Source: an uncultured Clostridia bacterium
GTDB taxonomy: Bacteria > Bacillota > Clostridia > Christensenellales > Aristaeellaceae
Direction: 5' to 3'
DNA: 5,988 nt
Assembly: GCA_934643535.1 (NCBI GenBank)
Contig: CAKUCE010000190.1
Coordinates: forward strand, 1 to 5,988
Position 1 is the first letter of the stretch, and every line of letters starts with the position of its first letter. The translations under genes were made by a program, and so were the position numbers. Under the pieces are notes generated by a model that was given only the letters and a program-made list of their open reading frames with translations, was not told the DNA's origin and did no database searches. Positions 5,100 through 5,988 of the stretch are shown here, piece after piece.

Positions 5100-5988
5100 A
5101 TGAAGCTGAAGACCCGGATCAAAATTTCCATGGTAGGGATCATGGCCGCCATGGTGGCGATCTATACCGCCATTATTCTCGGCTCGACGATCCAGACCTA
5201 CCGCAGGGACATGGAGGACTCTCTCCGCTCCGTCGGCGAACAGAAGCTGATGACGATGGACAGCCTAATGAACACCATGGTCACCATCACGGAAAAACCC
5301 CTGTTTGACAATACCATCCTGTCCATCCTGCGAAAAAGCGCGGAGGATTACCGTCAGGCGCAGACGGGCTATCAGCAATATCTGGACTACGAAACGGTAA
5401 ACGCCCGGCTGTATACCGAGATGTTTTATGAAAACGAATATGTTTATGCCATTACCCTGTTCGGGTTTCATACGGAGACCGCTTATACCAAACAGCGGAG
5501 CGGCAAGGGGCTGCTGCCCGGCGATCCCCGGGAGGCGGAATGGGTTCAGCGGCTTCGGCAGACCAACGGCCGTCAGGCGCTGATCTTTCCCCTGCGGGAG
5601 GATGATCTGTACCCGGGCGAGGAGCCGGTAATTTCCGTGGGCCGGCTGCTGATGGATCCCATCGGCCAGCAGCCGCTGGGCCTGATCCGTGTGGACATTG
5701 CCGCCCGGGATCTGAAGAACATCCTGGAGGGCGATGAAGACACGCAGGTGGTGCTTCTCAGCGAGGCCGAGGAGCTGCTGTATACCTCGCTGCCGTCCGG
5801 CGAATGGCGGGAAGCGCTGGAACGCCTGCGCCCCAGCCGCGTGACGGTGTCCAGCCGGTCCCGGCAGTTCGGCTTTTCCCTGACCAGTCTGGCTCCAAAG
5901 GATCAGCTGAAGCAAAATATCCGCCGGACGCTTTTGACCATGATCCTCCTGACCGGCGCGTTCGGGGCGCTGATCCCCTTTATTACGG
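5100..5988 (+). CDS. Membrane sensor protein, probably YesM-type sensor histidine kinase (3' part beyond the window)
   Basis: An ATG at 5100, 6 nt after a strong AGGAGGGG (5088-5095), opens a frame with no stop through the right edge, so 296 residues are visible. A short basic start (MKLKTRIK) precedes membrane segment 1 (about 9-29). A large extracytoplasmic domain follows (about 30-275), and a second membrane segment begins at about 277 (TLLTMILLTGAFGALIPF). The outer domain contains EYVYAITLFG (113-122) and SVGRLLMDP...PLGLIRVDIAARDLKNIL (about 179-209), a pattern I associate with Cache-like domains of YesM-type kinases that sense sugars or binding proteins. The HAMP and kinase domains would lie outside, so this is unproven. 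A membrane-anchored AraC-type regulator has a similar N-terminus and is the main alternative. Divergence from sugar permease genes supports control of the importer. Confidence 0.75.
   Translation, partial: MKLKTRIKISMVGIMAAMVAIYTAIILGSTIQTYRRDMEDSLRSVGEQKLMTMDSLMNTMVTITEKPLFDNTILSILRKSAEDYRQAQTGYQQYLDYETVNARLYTEMFYENEYVYAITLFGFHTETAYTKQRSGKGLLPGDPREAEWVQRLRQTNGRQALIFPLREDDLYPGEEPVISVGRLLMDPIGQQPLGLIRVDIAARDLKNILEGDEDTQVVLLSEAEELLYTSLPSGEWREALERLRPSRVTVSSRSRQFGFSLTSLAPKDQLKQNIRRTLLTMILLTGAFGALIPFIT

Noticed and set aside
5265..5915. Open frame (216 codons) on the - strand inside the sensor gene
   Set aside because: It lies opposite the continuous sensor frame that has a promoter and ribosome binding site. 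Its translation shows no recognisable family.

Overview
This window looks like chromosomal DNA from a fairly GC-rich member of the Bacillota, most likely a clostridial, gut-type lineage. I infer this from strong GGAGG-type ribosome binding sites, consensus-like sigma-A promoters, U-tailed hairpins at gene ends, and the gene families present: a CUT1 sugar permease pair next to a YesM-like membrane sensor, and a clostridial-type LysR beside a MATE exporter and a small cupin. The genus cannot be named from the sequence. No RNA genes, insertion sequences, CRISPR arrays or phage genes were seen.

Left half (1-2940): a small single-domain cupin (+, missing about one base at the window edge) runs convergently into a MATE-family exporter (-), with a hairpin terminator between them. 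The MATE gene is divergent from a LysR-type regulator (+). The intergenic stretch between them carries a promoter for each gene, a tandem 7-bp repeat and a CTTTCA/TGAAAG dyad over the regulator's -35 box. The simplest reading is that the LysR protein represses itself and controls the exporter. The MATE start is problematic: the annotated ATG has no ribosome binding site, while an upstream ATG would join the MATE frame if one A were added to a short A run.

Right half (2941-5988): a second terminator separates the LysR gene from a convergent two-gene operon encoding the two membrane subunits of a CUT1-type carbohydrate ABC importer (UgpA/MalF-like then UgpE/MalG-like, both -). Divergent from it is the 5' part of a gene for a two-membrane-segment extracytoplasmic sensor (+), which runs off the right edge. 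It is probably a YesM-type sensor histidine kinase. No solute-binding protein or ATPase gene lies in the window. The binding protein is expected to the right, beyond the sensor and a response regulator; ATPases for such importers are often encoded elsewhere. The 267-bp region between the sensor and permease genes contains an extended -10 promoter for the sensor, perfect short palindromes, repeated CTGCT-containing motifs and a GC-rich hairpin in the permease leader, so it is a good candidate for a two-way control region.

No previously undescribed system was identified. The observations most worth checking are the MATE start, the two divergent control regions, and the importer that lacks a binding protein gene in its operon.
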